A stretch of DNA of 64,000 bases from Chryseobacterium taiwanense (GTDB taxonomy: Bacteria; Bacteroidota; Bacteroidia; Flavobacteriales; Weeksellaceae): the NCBI RefSeq assembly GCF_000813825.1, contig NZ_JWTA01000005.1:434001-498000 (forward strand). Direction: 5' to 3'. Positions 17,439 to 26,745 of this stretch are shown one piece after another. A model generated the notes under the pieces. The model saw only the letters and a list, made by a program, of their open reading frames with translations. It ran no database searches and was not told the DNA's origin. A program made the position numbers and the translations under genes. Numbering within the stretch: position 1 is the first letter of the stretch; every line of letters begins with the position of its first letter.

Positions 17439-17446
17439 CAAAAATA
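17439..17446 (-). promoter_or_regulatory. -7 promoter box for the AIM24 gene
   Basis: TATTTTTG on the minus strand, 18 nt upstream of the ATG at 17420. Confidence 0.5.
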
Positions 17447-17532
17447 GCTTTTTAAAGTTTTAAAAATTATCGTAAAATCCCGGTTTTTTTTATTTCATTT
17501 AAATATTAATTTATGATCCGATTAAATAACAC

Positions 17533-17564
17533 TTGACAAAGGGGTGTTTAATGTCGTATATTTG
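17533..17564 (+). promoter_or_regulatory. Consensus-type promoter for queA
   Basis: TTG at 17533-17535, 21 nt spacer, then TATATTTG at 17557-17564. This is the clearest -33/-7 pair in the window, about 55 nt upstream of the queA ATG. Confidence 0.8.
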
Positions 17565-17619
17565 CACCTCGAAAATTACACCTTGTAATTTCAATAATTT
17601 TTAAACCGTAATTTAAAAA

Positions 17620-18669
17620 ATGAAAACATCAGATTTTAATTTTGACCTTCCTGCAGAATTATTGGCAGAGCACCCATCAGAACACAGAGACGAAGCCAGA
17701 TTAATGGTTTTGGACAGAAAGACTGAAACTATTCAGCACAAATTGTTCAAAGATGTTGTTGATTATTTCGACGAAGGAGATCTTTTTATCTTCAACAATA
17801 CTAAAGTGTTCCCTGCTCGTCTTTACGGAAATAAAGAAAAAACAGGAGCTAAAATTGAAGTTTTCTTGTTGAGAGAACTTGATAAAGAAACTCGTGTTTG
17901 GGATGTTTTGGTAGATCCGGCAAGAAAAATCAGAATTGGTAATAAATTGTTCTTTACTGAAGATGAATCTTTGGTAGCTGAAGTTATTGATAACACAACT
18001 TCAAGAGGAAGAACATTGAGATTCTTATTCGATGGTTCTTATGAAGAATTCAGAACTAAATTGAAGGAATTAGGAGAAACTCCGCTTCCAAAATATATCA
18101 AAAGAGACGTTGAGCCAGAAGATGCTGAAAGATACCAAACAATCTACGCAAAAGTAGAAGGAGCGGTTGCTGCACCTACAGCAGGTCTTCACTTCTCAAA
18201 ACACTTGATGAAGAGATTAGAAATCAAAGGAATCGATTTTGCTGAAGTTACTCTTCACGTTGGTTTAGGAACTTTCAACCCGATTGAAGTTGAAGATCTT
18301 TCTAAGCATAAAATGGAGTCTGAAGAAATCTTCATCGACGAGAAAAATGCTCAGATCATCAACAATGCGGTAGAAGCAAACAGAAGAGTTTGTGCTGTTG
18401 GAACAACAACAATGAGAACTCTTGAAACTTCAGTTTCTTCAAACAAGAAAATCTCTGCATTCCACGGATGGACGAATAAATTCATTTATCCTCCACACGA
18501 TTTCGGAGTTGCAAACTGTATGATCACCAACTTCCACACGCCAAAATCTACATTAATTATGATGATTGCAGCGTTTGCGGGAAGAGATTTCATTATGCAT
18601 GCTTATGAAGAAGCCGTAAAAGAGAAATATAAATTCTACTCTTACGGAGATGCAATGTTAATTATTTAA
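17620..18669 (+). CDS. queA: S-adenosylmethionine:tRNA ribosyltransferase-isomerase QueA (349 aa)
   Basis: Transfers the ribosyl moiety of SAM to preQ1 in tRNA, the penultimate step of queuosine synthesis. Conserved blocks: [26 protein letters not shown] at the N terminus, [43 protein letters not shown] and [19 protein letters not shown]. Full length. Strong promoter upstream. The stop is 8 nt before an inverted-repeat-flanked four-helix-bundle gene that separates it from rlmN, the next RNA-modification gene. Confidence 0.97.
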   Translation: MKTSDFNFDLPAELLAEHPSEHRDEARLMVLDRKTETIQHKLFKDVVDYFDEGDLFIFNNTKVFPARLYGNKEKTGAKIEVFLLRELDKETRVWDVLVDPARKIRIGNKLFFTEDESLVAEVIDNTTSRGRTLRFLFDGSYEEFRTKLKELGETPLPKYIKRDVEPEDAERYQTIYAKVEGAVAAPTAGLHFSKHLMKRLEIKGIDFAEVTLHVGLGTFNPIEVEDLSKHKMESEEIFIDEKNAQIINNAVEANRRVCAVGTTTMRTLETSVSSNKKISAFHGWTNKFIYPPHDFGVANCMITNFHTPKSTLIMMIAAFAGRDFIMHAYEEAVKEKYKFYSYGDAMLII

Positions 18670-18677
18670 TAAAATAA

Positions 18678-19104
18678 GTAAAAAGAACCAGGTTAAAAGT
18701 AAAAAGTACAAGTCGAGATGAAAGAAAATGATTTACTTACAAGAACTTTTACATTTGGAGTGAATTGTCTTAAGTTTTTAAGATCACTTCCCAATGATCC
18801 TGAAAGTAAATTAATAAGATTTCAACTTGGAAAATCAGCGACTTCAATAGGAGCTAACTATGAAGAATCGCAAGCGGGATCTTCTAAAGCTGATTTTAAA
18901 AATAAAGTGAAAATTGCTTTAAGAGAAGCCAGAGAAAGTAATTTTTGGCTTCGGATTTTAGAAAAATTAGAAGGATATGATTCTGAAGAATTTAAAGCTT
19001 TATTAAATGAAAGCGCTGAATTGAAGAACATTTTGGCTGCAATTGTTAATAATACCAAACTTTAAAAACTTTTTAATTTTTACTTTTAACTTGGCTCTTT
19101 AAAT
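18678..19104 (+). mobile_element. Intervening-sequence-like cassette: four-helix-bundle gene flanked by inverted repeats
   Basis: Left end 18682-18705 (AAAGAACCAGG then TTAAAAGTAAAAA) and right end 19077-19100 are inverted copies matching at 22 of 24 positions. They enclose exactly one gene, the 115-aa four-helix-bundle protein. In RNA the ends would form a long double-stranded stem, as in the 23S rRNA intervening sequences that encode the same protein family. A third, solo copy of the end is at 48469-48492. Mobility itself is inferred. Confidence 0.6.
18718..19065 (+). CDS. Four-helix bundle protein, 23S rRNA intervening-sequence (TIGR02436) type (115 aa)
   Basis: Entirely alpha-helical with the family's key segments: IRFQLGKSATSIGANYEES, SKADFKNKVKIALREARESNFWLRIL. 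Proteins of this family are encoded within 23S rRNA intervening sequences of Leptospira, Coxiella and others and are structurally related to Avd of diversity-generating retroelements; they form barrel-shaped pentamers that bind nucleic acid. Here the gene sits inside a queA-rlmN unit and is bounded by inverted repeats. Function unproven. Confidence 0.88.
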   Translation: MKENDLLTRTFTFGVNCLKFLRSLPNDPESKLIRFQLGKSATSIGANYEESQAGSSKADFKNKVKIALREARESNFWLRILEKLEGYDSEEFKALLNESAELKNILAAIVNNTKL

Positions 19105-19107
19105 AAT

Positions 19108-20142
19108 ATGAAAGATATCAGAACTTTATCACTAGACCAGCTTAAAGACTATTTTGTGTCTTTAGGAGAAAAACCGTTTCGTGCGAAGCAGGTGTATGAC
19201 TGGTTGTGGAGTAAAAATCTCCACTCTATTGAGGAGATGACGAATCTTTCAAAACAGCTTCGAGATAGAATCTCTGAAGAATATACCATAAACCCCGTTT
19301 CTGTTGATTTACTTCAAAAAAGTTCGGACGGAACCATTAAAAACGGTGTGAAACTTCACGATGGCTTATTGGTAGAATCTGTTTTAATTCCTACAGAAAC
19401 TAGAACAACAGCTTGTGTTTCTTCGCAGGTTGGATGTTCATTAAACTGCGAATTTTGTGCAACAGCTCGTCTGAAAAGAATGAGAAATCTTGAAGTTGCC
19501 GAGATTGTAGATCAGGTCGCTTTAATTGACAGCCAAAGTAAAATGTATTTCGACAGACCGCTTACCAACATTGTTTTTATGGGAATGGGGGAGCCGATGA
19601 TGAATTACAAAAATGTGGTTGAAGCGATTAGAAAAATAACACAACCGGAAGGTTTAGGAATGTCTCCGAGAAGAATCACTGTTTCTACTTCGGGAATTCC
19701 AAAAATGATCAAAATGTTGGCTGATGATGAATTACGGGTGAAATTAGCATTGTCATTGCATTCTGCTATAGAATCTAAACGTAACGAAATCATGCCGTTT
19801 TCTGATAAATTTCCTTTAACGGATATTATGGAGGCACTTCAATATTGGTATAAAAAAACAGGCTCTGTGATTACCTTCGAATATTGCGTTTGGAAAGGAA
19901 TTAATGACGGAGACGAAGATATCAAAGCTTTAATCAAGTACTGTAAACAGGTTCCTTCTAAAGTGAATCTTATCCAATACAATCCGATTGGTGACGGTAA
20001 ATACGACCAATGCAACAAACAGGCAGAAGAAAACTATGTTCGTCAGCTTGAAAATGCAGGAATTACGGTAATGATCCGTAAAAGCCGTGGTGGTGATATT
20101 GATGCAGCTTGCGGTCAGCTTGCCAATAAAACGGTAGATTAA
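19108..20142 (+). CDS. rlmN: 23S rRNA (adenine-2503-C2)/tRNA methyltransferase RlmN (344 aa)
   Basis: Radical SAM enzyme that methylates A2503 of 23S rRNA and A37 of some tRNAs. Fe-S cluster motif CSLNCEFC (after SSQVG), conserved GMGEPMMNY, PRRITVSTSGIP, LALSLHS and the C-terminal RKSRGGDIDAACGQL, whose cysteine is part of the catalytic pair with the one in CVSSQVGC. N-terminal HhH-like part (FRAKQVYDWLW) is present. Its ATG is 7 nt after the right inverted repeat of the preceding cassette. Confidence 0.97.
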   Translation: MKDIRTLSLDQLKDYFVSLGEKPFRAKQVYDWLWSKNLHSIEEMTNLSKQLRDRISEEYTINPVSVDLLQKSSDGTIKNGVKLHDGLLVESVLIPTETRTTACVSSQVGCSLNCEFCATARLKRMRNLEVAEIVDQVALIDSQSKMYFDRPLTNIVFMGMGEPMMNYKNVVEAIRKITQPEGLGMSPRRITVSTSGIPKMIKMLADDELRVKLALSLHSAIESKRNEIMPFSDKFPLTDIMEALQYWYKKTGSVITFEYCVWKGINDGDEDIKALIKYCKQVPSKVNLIQYNPIGDGKYDQCNKQAEENYVRQLENAGITVMIRKSRGGDIDAACGQLANKTVD

Positions 20143-20191
20143 AATTTCATTAAAAAAATCAAAAAATACTCTTAACGATCTCTTAAAATTC

Positions 20192-20199
20192 TAAATTTG
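20192..20199 (+). promoter_or_regulatory. -7 promoter box for the sterol desaturase-like gene
   Basis: TAAATTTG, 17 nt upstream of the ATG at 20217. Confidence 0.55.
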
Positions 20200-20216
20200 T
20201 ACTAAACTAGTAGCAA

Positions 20217-21158
20217 ATGATGGATTATTTTATGAGCGAAAATGGACTAGAAAGTGTATATGCTTGGGCTATTCCTGTTCACGCTGCGGTTATTTTGGCG
20301 GAAATGATTTACAGCAGTATCGCGCAGGCACATTTGTACAATCGAAAAGATTTACTGACCAATATATATCTTGCACTGATGAACTTTGGGTTGGATCTTG
20401 TGATGAAGACTTTCGCAATGGGCGTAATGTTCTTTTTCTATAGTTTCAGACTGTTCGATTTTGATATGAGCACTTGGTATTATTGGGTGCTGTGTTTCTT
20501 GGTGACAGATTTAGCGTATTATTTTCATCATTTCGTTGATCATAAATCAAGAGCTTTTTGGGCGGTGCATATTACCCATCATAATTCTGAATATTTTAAT
20601 TTAACGACAGGTTTTCGAAGTCCGGTTTTCCAGCCTTTGTATCGTTATCTGTTCTTTTCTCCTTTAGCATTTTTAGGTTTTAATCCTTGGACGATCATGG
20701 TTTGCTATGCTGTTGGACAGGTTTACGGAACTTGGGTACATACACAAACAGTGAAAAAAATGGGATTTTTAGAATATATTTTAGTGACACCTTCTCATCA
20801 CCGTGTTCATCATGGATGTAATATCAAGTATCTTGACAGAAATATGGGAATGGTTTTCATATTTTGGGATAAAATTTTCGGAACTTTTGAACCTGAAGAT
20901 CCTAAAGTTCCTGTTAAATTTGGAATTTACCCTAAAATGCCGGATGACGGACCCATCACAACACTACTTTACGAATGGCAAAAAATTGCAAAAGACCTTA
21001 AACAACCCAATCTTACCATTAAAGATCGATTTAATTATATATTCAATTCTCCGGGATGGCGACACGATGGGAAAGGAAAAACGGTGAAAGATTATCAAAG
21101 GGAATATTGGGAGAAAAAAAATAGAAAAAAAGAAAAGATTCACGAAAAATCTGCATAA
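20217..21158 (+). CDS. Sterol desaturase / fatty acid hydroxylase superfamily protein (313 aa)
   Basis: Integral membrane di-iron enzyme. Several TM segments and the histidine clusters HHFVDHKSRAFWAVHITHH and SHHRVHHG of the superfamily are clear. Bacterial members hydroxylate or desaturate membrane lipids or carotenoids; the substrate is not predictable here. Two ATGs are adjacent (20217 and 20220). The C-terminal 60 residues are basic and hydrophilic (EKKNRKKEK) and cytoplasmic. A terminator follows directly. Confidence 0.88.
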   Translation: MMDYFMSENGLESVYAWAIPVHAAVILAEMIYSSIAQAHLYNRKDLLTNIYLALMNFGLDLVMKTFAMGVMFFFYSFRLFDFDMSTWYYWVLCFLVTDLAYYFHHFVDHKSRAFWAVHITHHNSEYFNLTTGFRSPVFQPLYRYLFFSPLAFLGFNPWTIMVCYAVGQVYGTWVHTQTVKKMGFLEYILVTPSHHRVHHGCNIKYLDRNMGMVFIFWDKIFGTFEPEDPKVPVKFGIYPKMPDDGPITTLLYEWQKIAKDLKQPNLTIKDRFNYIFNSPGWRHDGKGKTVKDYQREYWEKKNRKKEKIHEKSA

Positions 21159-21160
21159 TC

Positions 21161-21191
21161 AAAGATGAGCTTTTGCTCATCTTTTGTTTTT
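21161..21191 (+). terminator. Terminator after the sterol desaturase-like gene
   Basis: AAAGATGAGC-TTTT-GCTCATCTTT, perfect 10-bp stem, then TGTTTTT. Confidence 0.85.
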
Positions 21192-21236
21192 AGAGTATTT
21201 GTAGCGGTACTTACATAAAAACCTTAATTTTACGTT

Positions 21237-22145
21237 ATGAAAAAGTTTTTCCTAGTCGTTTCTCTCTCTATTTCTACAATTTTATTCTCTCAACAAACTG
21301 ATTTTCTAAAGATCAGAAAATACAGAGTGAATTATTTAGAGGCAAAAGTTCAAGAAACATCGGGATTAAGTCTACTGAATGGAAAACTTTATACTTTCAA
21401 TGACAGTGGCAATACTCCTGATCTTTTTGAACTCAATAAAGAGAATGGTGAAGTTGCCCGAGTCCTTAAAACCAACTTAATCAATACCGATTGGGAAGCT
21501 TTGACAAATGATGGAGAAAACTTTTATATAGGAGACTTTGGGAATAATGCAGGTGCTAGAAAAGACCTTGTCATTTATAAAGTTCCTTATGGAAATTTTA
21601 ATCAGATCAATACCGATAAAGTTTCAGGATCTGAAAGAGCTTTAGATGGTATTTCAATTCCGTTTTTCTATCCCGAACAAACTGATTTTACCCCAAAGAA
21701 TCTAAAAACTGACTTTGATGCAGAAGCAATGATTTATTTGAATGGGAAAATTCATCTGTTTACTAAAGAATGGGCTTCAAAATCAACAACACATTATACT
21801 ATAGATCCCGAAATTTCAGAAAAACAGGAAGCTAAAAAAATAGAATCTTTCAAGACCGATTTTGTTGTGACGGATGCTGCTTATTTTGACAATAAGCTTT
21901 ATTTAGTAGGTTATACCAAGAAAACAGAAGTCTTCTTAAATATTTTCAAAGAAACAGAGCCGGGAATATTTTTAAAAGAAGATCCAGAGCATTATTATTT
22001 GGGAACTGCTCTTTCAATCGGGCAGATCGAAGGAGTAGCAGTAGATGAGCTGGGTGTCTATATTTCTGGAGAGAAATTCCATTCTCCTGTGGGAGGGGCA
22101 AAACAAAGCTTATATTTTATTCCAAAAGATAAACTCAAAGATTAA
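21237..22145 (+). CDS. Secreted protein of unknown function, beta-propeller-like (302 aa)
   Basis: Signal peptide MKKFFLVVSLSISTILFSQ, then a mature domain with repeated aromatic/Gly/Asp strands: SGLSLLNGKLYTFNDSGNTPDLFELN, TDWEALTNDGENFYIGDFGNNAG, FDAEAMIYLNGKIHLFTKEW, IGQIEGVAVDELGVYISGE. This resembles SdiA-regulated/phytase-like-esterase propellers that are common in Bacteroidota, but I cannot assign an activity. No T9SS tail is seen. It is likely periplasmic. Confidence 0.75.
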   Translation: MKKFFLVVSLSISTILFSQQTDFLKIRKYRVNYLEAKVQETSGLSLLNGKLYTFNDSGNTPDLFELNKENGEVARVLKTNLINTDWEALTNDGENFYIGDFGNNAGARKDLVIYKVPYGNFNQINTDKVSGSERALDGISIPFFYPEQTDFTPKNLKTDFDAEAMIYLNGKIHLFTKEWASKSTTHYTIDPEISEKQEAKKIESFKTDFVVTDAAYFDNKLYLVGYTKKTEVFLNIFKETEPGIFLKEDPEHYYLGTALSIGQIEGVAVDELGVYISGEKFHSPVGGAKQSLYFIPKDKLKD

Positions 22146-22172
22146 TTTCCCTTAAAATTAACTTAAAAAAAT

Positions 22173-22180
22173 TATCTTTG
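22173..22180 (+). promoter_or_regulatory. -7 promoter box for the polyprenyl synthase gene
   Basis: TATCTTTG, 38 nt upstream of the GTG at 22218. Confidence 0.55.
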
Positions 22181-22217
22181 TGAGAATTAATAATTATTTA
22201 TCCATCATTCGCAGATT

Positions 22218-23195
22218 GTGGCAAACATCGTAGAAGAAATCAAGCAACCGATCAATGAGGAAATGAAACTTTTCGAGCAGAAGTTTTATGAATCAATGCA
22301 GAGCAAAGTACCTTTATTAGATAAAGTCACTCGTTTTATCGTTACAACAAAAGGAAAGCAGATGCGTCCAATGTTTGTTTTTCTTTGTGCTAAGCTTATC
22401 GGAGATGTCAATGAAAAAACGTATCGTGGAGCTTCTATGATCGAATTGATTCATACCGCGACTTTGGTTCATGATGATGTGGTGGATGAAAGTTTTAAAA
22501 GACGTAATTTCTTCTCAATCAATGCATTGTGGAAAAATAAAATTGCGGTTTTGGTAGGAGACTTCCTATTGTCAAAAGCTGTTTTACTTTCTACGGATCA
22601 TAAAGATTATGATTTGCTTGCCGTAATTTCAAGAACGATCCGTGAAATGTCCGAAGGAGAGCTTCTTCAATTAGAGAAAGCAAGAAAACTGGATATCACG
22701 GAGGATGTTTACTATGAAATTATCCGTCAGAAAACTGCTACTTTAATTGCTGCTTGTTGTGAGATCGGAGTACTATCAAATAACGCTGATGAACAATTGG
22801 CAAAAAAAATGATGGATTTCGGAACTTACACAGGAATGGCGTTTCAGATTAAAGATGACCTTTTCGATTACTTAAGTTCAAATGTCATCGGAAAACCTGT
22901 AGGAATTGATATTAAAGAGCAAAAAATGACATTGCCTTTAATTCATACCTTAAAAATAGCTAACGAAAAAGATAAAAAATACTATTTTAATACGATAAAA
23001 CGTTATAATAATGATCAAAAACGTGTTAAAGAGTTGATAAATTTCGTGAAATCTTCTGGTGGACTTGATTATGCTATTTCTGTGATGAAAGATTTTCAGC
23101 AGAAAGCAAAAGATATTCTTAATGAATTTCCTGATTCTGAGCCTAAAAAAGCTTTACATCTGATGCTAGATTATGTAATTGAGAGAAAATTTTAA
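22218..23195 (+). CDS. Polyprenyl diphosphate synthase, trans-type (325 aa)
   Basis: Condenses isopentenyl diphosphate with allylic diphosphates to make the long isoprenoid tail of menaquinone. First Asp-rich motif HDDVVDE with the preceding RPMFVFLCAKL, and second motif FQIKDDLFDY, are intact. GTG start (GTG GCA AAC), no better ATG upstream; the first downstream ATG would cut a conserved helix. Chain length cannot be determined, though IspB-like octaprenyl/heptaprenyl synthase is likely. It ends one base before the convergent stop of the next gene. Confidence 0.93.
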   Translation: MANIVEEIKQPINEEMKLFEQKFYESMQSKVPLLDKVTRFIVTTKGKQMRPMFVFLCAKLIGDVNEKTYRGASMIELIHTATLVHDDVVDESFKRRNFFSINALWKNKIAVLVGDFLLSKAVLLSTDHKDYDLLAVISRTIREMSEGELLQLEKARKLDITEDVYYEIIRQKTATLIAACCEIGVLSNNADEQLAKKMMDFGTYTGMAFQIKDDLFDYLSSNVIGKPVGIDIKEQKMTLPLIHTLKIANEKDKKYYFNTIKRYNNDQKRVKELINFVKSSGGLDYAISVMKDFQQKAKDILNEFPDSEPKKALHLMLDYVIERKF

Positions 23196-23489
23196 TTAAA
23201 TAATTCTCATTGTTACAATAATAACGGCTAAAACAATGCAAAATAAAGCGGTTAAAAATAAATAATCCGCAATGGTTTCAAACTTGGTTGCACGCTTTTC
23301 GTTCATTGATCTGATGGATAGGAAAGAGAAGAAGCAACTGAATGCAAAGCATAGACATGCTACTCCTGCAAATTCGTCCAAATGTGTACTATGACTCATT
23401 TTAGTGATCTTTAATGAGGTGATGATCACCAATGAAAACCCTAAAAGATTACTCGATGCGTTCAGTATATGTGTTGACTTTTTTTCCAT
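23196..23489 (-). CDS. Small membrane protein of unknown function (97 aa)
   Basis: Three predicted membrane helices (LLGFSLVIITSL, AGVACLCFAFSCFFSFLSI, YLFLTALFCIVLAVIIVTM) separated by short polar loops. I do not recognise the family with certainty; similar 3-TM proteins are frequent in Flavobacteriia. It is convergent with the polyprenyl synthase gene, the two stop codons being directly adjacent, and its 5' end faces the E1 gene. Confidence 0.65.
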   Translation of the reverse strand: MEKKSTHILNASSNLLGFSLVIITSLKITKMSHSTHLDEFAGVACLCFAFSCFFSFLSIRSMNEKRATKFETIADYLFLTALFCIVLAVIIVTMRII

Positions 23490-23626
23490 CTATACAAATT
23501 TATCCAAAATAAAACACAATTTTTTTTATTATCAAATTTTTAAAAAAGATTAATAAAAATTAAAATTAATTTAAAAAGTGTATATTAGCAAAATACTTCG
23601 AGAATTTAAAAATTTTATATTTGGCT

Positions 23627-26059
23627 ATGCAAACAACCTATATTGAAACACAGCAAATTTCTTTCCAAGATTTTAAAAATCAAATACTTGGAGACTACAA
23701 GTTGGGGAGGGTTTCTCGTGAAATGTCCTATTTAGGAAGAAGAGAAGTTCTTACAGGAAAAGCTAAGTTTGGTATTTTTGGGGATGGTAAAGAGCTTCCT
23801 CAGTTGGCAATGGCGAAAGTTTTCAAAAATGGAGACTTCCGTTCAGGATATTATAGAGATCAGACTTTTGCATTGGCTGTAGATGCCTTGACCGTAGAGA
23901 GTTTCTTTGCTCAGTTATATGCAGATACAAGTGTTGAAAGAGAACCTGCGTCAGCTGGAAGACAGATGAACGGTCACTTCGCCACAAGAAGTTTGAATGA
24001 AGACGGAAGTTGGAAAGATTTGACGGCTCAGAAAAATATTTCTTCAGATATTTCTCCTACAGCAGGACAAATGCCGAGATTATTAGGATTAGCTCAGGCT
24101 TCAAAAATATATAAATCAGTTAAATTCGATGGTTCTGAAAAATTCTCAAAAGACGGTAACGAAATCGCTTTTGGAACAATTGGAGATGCTTCTACAGCGG
24201 AAGGGCATTTCTGGGAAACTTTGAATGCTGCTTGTGCACTTCAGGTTCCTATGGTGGTTTCAATTTGGGATGATGGTTACGGAATTTCGGTACCTACAAA
24301 AAATCAGAGAGCAAAAGCGGATATTGCAGAAATGTTGAGCGGTTTCCAAAGAAAAGAAGGAGAAGCTCAAGGTTGTGAAATCATTCAGGTGAAAGCTTGG
24401 GATTATGCAGCATTATTGGATGCCTATGCAAGAGCAGAACAATTTGCAAGAATGGAATCTGTACCTGTTGTGGTTCACGTAATTGAAGTGACACAGCCAC
24501 AAGGTCACTCTACTTCAGGATCTCACGAAAGATATAAGAATGAAGAGCGTTTAGCTTGGGAATCTCAGTTTGATGGCTTGGTGAAATTCAAAGAATGGAT
24601 TTTAAACTATTCAATAGAAATCGATGGTAAAGAAGAAGTTTTAGCAACTGCTGAAGAATTGGATTCTATCGATGAAGAAGCTAAGAAGACTGTAAAAGCA
24701 GGACAAAAACAGGCTTGGGAAAGCTATCAGAAAACAATTATAGATTTAATCAGTTCAGTGTTACCTTTAGTTGAAAATATTAAAGGACAAAATACTGAAA
24801 TTGAAAACTATATTAATCAGTTCAATAAATTAGTTTCAAAAGCTAAGAAAGATGTTTTCCATTTGGTAAGAAAATCTTTATTGGCTACAAGAGGAACAAA
24901 TTCTGCGGAAAGAAACCAATTGATGCAGAAATACAATGAGATTTTTGAGGTTGAAAAAGACAATTATTCTTCTCATTTATACTCTCAGTCTCAGTGGAAA
25001 GCGGAGAATGTACAGGAAATCAAACCAATCTATTCTGATGCTTCGGAAGATGTAGACGGAAGAGTAGTGGTAAGAAATAACTTTGACAAGATTTTCGAAA
25101 AATACCCTGAAACTTTAGTATTTGGTGAAGATGCCGGAAATATTGGTGACGTAAACCAAGGTCTTGAAGGAATGCAGGAAAAGTATGGCGAGGTTCGTGT
25201 TGCCGATACGGGAATCCGTGAAGCTACGATTCTTGGACAAGGTATTGGGATGGCAATGAGAGGGTTGAGACCTATCGCTGAAATCCAGTATTTAGATTAT
25301 ATTTTATACTGTTTACAGGGAATGAGCGATGACTTAGCTACCGTTCAGTACAGAACTAAAGGAGGTCAAAAGTCACCTGTAATTATCAGAACGAGAGGTC
25401 ACAGATTGGAAGGAGTTTGGCATTCCGGTTCTCCAATGGCGGGAATTCTAAACCTTTCTAAAGGTATTTTGGTATTAGTTCCAAGAAACTTGACAAAAGC
25501 AGCCGGATTCTATAACACAATGCTTCAAAGCGACGATCCTGCTGTGATTGTTGAATGTTTGAACGGATACAGATTAAAAGAAAAACAGCCGGATAACTTA
25601 GGTGAATTCACGGTTCCTGTTGGAAAAATTGAAGTGACCAAAGAAGGAGCTGATGTTACATTGGTAACGTACGGTTCAACTTGGAGAATTGTAATGGAAG
25701 CTGCGGAAGAATTAGAAAAACTTGGGATTTCTGCGGAAGTTATTGATGTTCAGTCATTAATTCCTTTCGATTTAACTCACGAAATTGCTGAGTCTGTGAA
25801 GAAAACCAACAGATTAGTCGTAATCGACGAAGATGTGGAAGGCGGAACCTCAGCGTTTATTTTGCAACAGATTTTAGAAAAGCAAAAAGCGTTCAGATTC
25901 TTGGATTCTGACCCATTAACAATTTCAGCAAATGATCACAGACCTGCGTATGCAAGTGACGGAGATTATTTCTCTAAACCATCTACAGATGATATGGTAG
26001 AAAAAATCTACGCGATGTTTAATGAAACAAATCCTCAGAAATATCCTGCGATATTTTAA
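23627..26059 (+). CDS. Fused alpha/beta 2-oxoacid dehydrogenase E1 component (810 aa)
   Basis: Thiamine-diphosphate enzyme that decarboxylates a 2-oxoacid, probably the branched-chain 2-oxoisovalerate or pyruvate, for a multi-enzyme complex. Residues 1 to about 390 are the alpha part (GDASTAEGHFWETLNAACALQVPMVVSIWDDGYGISV, with the TPP motif); from about 480 on is the beta part (FGEDAGNIGDVNQGLEGMQEKYG, TGIREATILGQGIGMAMRGLRPIAEIQY, EDVEGGTSAFILQQIL). Such single-chain fusions are normal in Bacteroidota. I used ATG 23627 rather than TTG 23621. lpdA for E3 lies 28 kb away. Confidence 0.9.
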   Translation: MQTTYIETQQISFQDFKNQILGDYKLGRVSREMSYLGRREVLTGKAKFGIFGDGKELPQLAMAKVFKNGDFRSGYYRDQTFALAVDALTVESFFAQLYADTSVEREPASAGRQMNGHFATRSLNEDGSWKDLTAQKNISSDISPTAGQMPRLLGLAQASKIYKSVKFDGSEKFSKDGNEIAFGTIGDASTAEGHFWETLNAACALQVPMVVSIWDDGYGISVPTKNQRAKADIAEMLSGFQRKEGEAQGCEIIQVKAWDYAALLDAYARAEQFARMESVPVVVHVIEVTQPQGHSTSGSHERYKNEERLAWESQFDGLVKFKEWILNYSIEIDGKEEVLATAEELDSIDEEAKKTVKAGQKQAWESYQKTIIDLISSVLPLVENIKGQNTEIENYINQFNKLVSKAKKDVFHLVRKSLLATRGTNSAERNQLMQKYNEIFEVEKDNYSSHLYSQSQWKAENVQEIKPIYSDASEDVDGRVVVRNNFDKIFEKYPETLVFGEDAGNIGDVNQGLEGMQEKYGEVRVADTGIREATILGQGIGMAMRGLRPIAEIQYLDYILYCLQGMSDDLATVQYRTKGGQKSPVIIRTRGHRLEGVWHSGSPMAGILNLSKGILVLVPRNLTKAAGFYNTMLQSDDPAVIVECLNGYRLKEKQPDNLGEFTVPVGKIEVTKEGADVTLVTYGSTWRIVMEAAEELEKLGISAEVIDVQSLIPFDLTHEIAESVKKTNRLVVIDEDVEGGTSAFILQQILEKQKAFRFLDSDPLTISANDHRPAYASDGDYFSKPSTDDMVEKIYAMFNETNPQKYPAIF

Positions 26060-26081
26060 TTGAGCTTTTAAATAAATTTTG

Positions 26082-26112
26082 AAACCGCTTCTTTTTGGGA
26101 GCGGTTTTTTTG
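26082..26112 (+). terminator. Terminator after the E1 gene
   Basis: AAACCGCT / AGCGGTTT stem followed by TTTTTG. Confidence 0.85.
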
Positions 26113-26164
26113 TTATAAAATGTCTTAAAATTTGTAAATTGTTTAAAATTAATAACTAATACAA

Positions 26165-26653
26165 ATGATTGTCAAATCGAGCCGTGAAAATTTTATTAAA
26201 GAGAATTTTTTTGAATTGTCTTTTCGAGATGAAAAACCAGATTTTGAAAAATTTAAGACATTAAGCTCTGTCGAACTTCATTATCTTGTTGATATTTATA
26301 ATTGGGATGATGGTGTTGAAGTTTTATTGTGGATTGTGAACTCTAACAAATGTGATAAAGCAACTGCTTTGATGATTTTTTGGAGAGCTTGTCCAGATTA
26401 TTATCTTGAAAAAGAAGAAAACGAATTAGATGTTTATGAAAGAGAAATTAATCATTTATTGAAAACAATTATAGAATCTTTCAAATCCAATAAATTTAAA
26501 AGATCAATATTTAGCTACAATCCTCAAGAAGATTTTGAAATTGAGGAGGATCAAATCTTAAATTGGGGTATTCCAGTCGAGATGACAAAAATGATAAAAG
26601 GTCTTAAACCAATTTATTTAGGTACAATACTAAAATTTCTTAAAAATCAATAG
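26165..26653 (+). CDS. DUF4274 domain protein (162 aa)
   Basis: Contains the DUF4274 core: ELHYLVDIYNWDDGVEVLLWIVNSNKCDKATALMIFWRACPDY, where LxxxYNWDDG and CDxATALMIFW are the typical patterns. Cytosolic, acidic, no TM. Family members are often found near polymorphic-toxin and immunity genes, but no toxin gene is adjacent here. Role unknown. Confidence 0.8.
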   Translation: MIVKSSRENFIKENFFELSFRDEKPDFEKFKTLSSVELHYLVDIYNWDDGVEVLLWIVNSNKCDKATALMIFWRACPDYYLEKEENELDVYEREINHLLKTIIESFKSNKFKRSIFSYNPQEDFEIEEDQILNWGIPVEMTKMIKGLKPIYLGTILKFLKNQ

Positions 26654-26716
26654 TGGACTTTGAAACTCAATTACTTTGTAAAACCGTAGCATTCGGAGAA
26701 TTTTTGAAATAAATAG

Positions 26717-26745
26717 AAAAGGCTGTCAAACAACAGCCTTTTTTA
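26717..26745. terminator. Bidirectional terminator overlapping the hxlR stop codon
   Basis: GGCTGT-CAAACA-ACAGCC with AAAA on the left and TTTTTT on the right. The hxlR stop TGA (26728-26726) lies in the stem-loop, so the terminator is part of the coding end. Confidence 0.75.
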
